NCBI GenBank assembly: GCA_964537505.1
Contig: CAZICK010000023.1
Span: 1 to 45,715, forward strand
From: DAINBT01 sp036732785
GTDB taxonomy: Bacteria; Planctomycetota; Phycisphaerae; Sedimentisphaerales; SM23-30
DNA length: 45,715 nucleotides
Reading direction: 5' to 3'
Shown here: positions 43,867-45,715 of the stretch, in pieces
Position numbering within the stretch: the stretch's first letter is position 1
Layout: each line of letters starts with the position of its first letter
Notes under the pieces: generated by a model
Told to the model about the DNA's origin: nothing
The model's database searches: none
The model's input: the letters and a program-made list of their open reading frames with translations, nothing else
Translations under genes and position numbers: made by a program

Positions 43867-45627
43867 ATGACTTTTCCCCAACAGCTAAAATGTTTCGTTC
43901 AATACATTTTTTTGATTATCCTTCCGGTACTCTTAGGTTTTGTGTTTTTCTCTTCTGCTGGACGGGATGATTCGCATATCACCTATTGGCCTGCATACAG
44001 TTTGTCTCATTTCGGAGAGATTCTGAATTACAACGGCGAAAAAGTTGAACAAAGCTCCAGTTTGCTCCAAGTACTTATTTTAGCCGCTGTAAACTTTATT
44101 AGCGGCATTAATATTGTCAGTTTAGGCTCAATAATCACAATTTTACTGGGGGCTTATAGTTCGGTATCTGTTTATCGACTTGGCTTGAAATTACATCCTC
44201 AAATTGGTTTCTTCTCTGCCCTTCTTACTGGAACTTCAGCATATTATGTTTACTGGATATTTGGAGGGATGGAATCTACACTTGTTTCTCTTGCTGTCTT
44301 GTGGTTAATTCTTGCTTATGGCGCATATCTTAACAAGCCGGGATACTTAAATTTGATTTACTCTCTGGGGGTAACTATACTTTTAGTTACTGTCCGACCC
44401 GAAATGCCTGTCGTACTGATTTGTATGCTGATGGGTGTATTGGCAGTACTGATAATATCTGCTTCTGTCTCCGATAATAAGGTCTTAAATCAGAACTTAT
44501 TATCTAGGTTACTTATTCTTTTGGGTTCTGCCTCAGTAATTTGTGCGATACTCTTTATTTTCAGATTTTGTTACTTTGGTAGCGTCTTTCCCCAACCCGT
44601 GTTTGCAAAATCCGCTGGAGTAACATGGGAAGTTATTAAAAACGGATTTCTTTATTTGAAGATTCATATGTTTATGAGCCCATCCATATCGATAATTACC
44701 GGGCTTACTGTTTGCGCCGTCTCTTATACTGCTTGGGAGCAACTCAAATACAATCGTTTAAATCCCTACATCCTGCTATCATTATTATTTTTAGCAACTT
44801 ATACATCCTTTATAATATTTTCCGGCGGAGACTGGATGGAGTGCGGTCGTTTTTTGGTACACATGCTCCCCGTGGCGGTTATATTCTTGCCATATTCCCT
44901 TTTCTCCATGTTCAAGTTAAAATTAATTCCAAGATTAATGCTGATTTTATTAGTCCTCGTACAAATATATAGCGTCATCAATCTGGCTAAAACAAAATCT
45001 ACAGGAATGCCGATATGGTGTGCCTTCCAACATTATAAATCTTTTGGCCTTGATTATGGCTCTTCCAATTTTTCCTGGTTTGAGCGTACCAATCGCGTTC
45101 ACATGCGGGATATACCAACCATCTATTATCTGGACCGCATCGTCCAGCGACTGCTTGATTATAAAAAAAACGATAAGGTTAATATTATTAGCGTTCAGAT
45201 GGGCATGGCACCCTTCCACATAATTAAGAAACACTATGGCCGGGTCCATACGACGGACCTAAGGGGATTGACGGATAGATTCTTTACAAAATGCGAAATA
45301 ACCTCCCATTTACCCAGAAATCAGTTTGGCCTTGCACTGGAGTATAACTTCTACTTTGAGAATCGTCAAGCCATTGAGAAAGTTTACAACATGAGCCGCC
45401 CGGACATTGTATTTGGGTTACTTGTCAACATGCCCAATCTGGAAGATGCTGATAAATACGGTTATTCGGTCATATATTTACAGAACGGTCTTGTTCAAAC
45501 CAATTCAAAACGGTTGCCCGGTGGGTATGTTTGTGCGGATCAGTTCATCGCCGTTCGAAAGGAACTTGCTGCTGCCTTGTTTCCACAAAAAACCTTCGAG
45601 TTAGATTTTCACCGACTTCAACACTGA
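43867..45627 (+). CDS. Large membrane glycosyltransferase of the GT-C fold (AftB-like pattern)
   Basis: A 586-residue polytopic protein. After the first helix the motif GRDDSHITYWPAYSLSHFGEILNYNGEKVEQSSS matches the D-D-x-[YH]-I-[ST]-x-R-type first loop of AftB-like and other GT-C arabinosyl or mannosyl transferases. About ten hydrophobic segments follow up to residue 380, then a soluble C-terminal domain of about 200 residues (VNIISVQMGMAPFHIIKKHYGRVHTTDLRGLTDRFF) with a DRF-type motif. The substrate is unknown. Bases are AT-rich compared with the T2SS and ATPase genes. It is the last gene in the window, 43 bases before the right 20-bp repeat. Confidence 0.82.
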   Translation: MTFPQQLKCFVQYIFLIILPVLLGFVFFSSAGRDDSHITYWPAYSLSHFGEILNYNGEKVEQSSSLLQVLILAAVNFISGINIVSLGSIITILLGAYSSVSVYRLGLKLHPQIGFFSALLTGTSAYYVYWIFGGMESTLVSLAVLWLILAYGAYLNKPGYLNLIYSLGVTILLVTVRPEMPVVLICMLMGVLAVLIISASVSDNKVLNQNLLSRLLILLGSASVICAILFIFRFCYFGSVFPQPVFAKSAGVTWEVIKNGFLYLKIHMFMSPSISIITGLTVCAVSYTAWEQLKYNRLNPYILLSLLFLATYTSFIIFSGGDWMECGRFLVHMLPVAVIFLPYSLFSMFKLKLIPRLMLILLVLVQIYSVINLAKTKSTGMPIWCAFQHYKSFGLDYGSSNFSWFERTNRVHMRDIPTIYYLDRIVQRLLDYKKNDKVNIISVQMGMAPFHIIKKHYGRVHTTDLRGLTDRFFTKCEITSHLPRNQFGLALEYNFYFENRQAIEKVYNMSRPDIVFGLLVNMPNLEDADKYGYSVIYLQNGLVQTNSKRLPGGYVCADQFIAVRKELAAALFPQKTFELDFHRLQH

Positions 45628-45670
45628 TTCCCTCCATCTTATGGTAATTTGACGATGTAAAAAAAGTGGT

Positions 45671-45690
45671 TCCTCATAAGAATCTGTACA
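45671..45690 (+). repeat. 20-bp repeat, right copy (inverted relative to the left end of the window)
   Basis: TCCTCATAAGAATCTGTACA, identical to the reverse complement of 27-46. It lies 43 bases after the stop codon of the membrane glycosyltransferase gene. The 25 bases beyond it differ from those beyond the left copy, as expected for the two ends of one repeated element. Confidence 0.7.
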
Positions 45691-45715
45691 GAACACGAGG
45701 CTAAGAACTGCTGTA

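Noticed and set aside
1..45715. tRNA or rRNA genes
   Set aside because: I scanned the non-coding stretches for T-arm and acceptor patterns and for rRNA-like sequence and saw none.

Overview
The window reads as a chromosomal segment of a Planctomycetota bacterium, most likely Phycisphaerae-like. The clues are a large secreted protease with an internal EF-hand/dockerin-type segment ending in the 'DFSVLALSWL'-like pattern common in that group, a long single-operon type II secretion (T2SS) cluster, a Tat-lipoprotein alkaline-phosphatase-superfamily enzyme, and overall gene style. This is an inference from protein patterns only; no rRNA or tRNA gene is visible.

Layout. 1-5.6 kb: a giant secreted S8 (subtilisin-type) protease on the minus strand whose C-terminus is seven 57-residue repeats; it has a good promoter upstream. 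5.7-7.3 kb (minus): an RNase HI-type domain fused to a cupin-like domain, preceded by a CT398/zf-RING_7 coiled-coil zinc-ribbon protein, an association also known from Actinobacteria. 7.6-8.1 kb: a YggU/DUF167 protein whose stop codon lies inside a 176-bp imperfect palindrome. 8.4-20.7 kb (plus): a small secreted coiled-coil protein, then the T2SS operon in the order E-F-G-H-I-J-K-L(PilM/PilN-like)-M(PilO-like)-C/P-D with several 4-nt overlaps. No prepilin peptidase (GspO) is in the window. 20.75-27 kb (minus): a short MerR-type regulator, a lipoprotein, a GT39-type membrane glycosyltransferase, an orphan peptide-binding protein (OppA family) and a secreted HEAT-like helical protein. 27.2-29.1 kb (plus): prfB with the classical programmed +1 frameshift, and a KDPG-aldolase-like gene. 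29.1-30.5 kb (minus): an MFS carrier of the oxalate/formate antiporter type.

31.2-36.9 kb (plus): the most interesting block. Four genes form a compact type VII (WXG100/EssC)-like locus: two small helical proteins with the same W-x-D-x5-F-x3-[FY] signature, a coiled-coil protein with a C-terminal alpha/beta domain, and a 1313-residue three-module FtsK/EssC-like ATPase in which long coiled coils stand where EssC has FHA domains. The usual EsaA/EssA/EssB or EccB/D/E partners are absent. Two bases after the ATPase stop codon sits a 911-bp IS4/IS701-like deletion derivative with intact 21-bp terminal repeats.

37.8-45.6 kb: a glycan island, visibly more AT-rich towards its end. It has two SAM methyltransferases, a GT2 glycosyltransferase, a GT39-like membrane transferase, a Tat-dependent sulfatase-fold lipoprotein with Thr at the nucleophile position, and a second large membrane glycosyltransferase. 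The two ends of the window carry a perfect 20-bp inverted copy of the same sequence, each just after an outward-facing gene, as if the segment were bracketed by two ends of one repeated (probably mobile) element.

Functionally the window is dominated by export and cell-surface biology: a T2SS, a candidate T7SS-like ATPase system, a large exoprotease that could be a T2SS cargo, and surface glycan assembly, with a few housekeeping genes (prfB, the RNase H/zinc-ribbon pair) in between.
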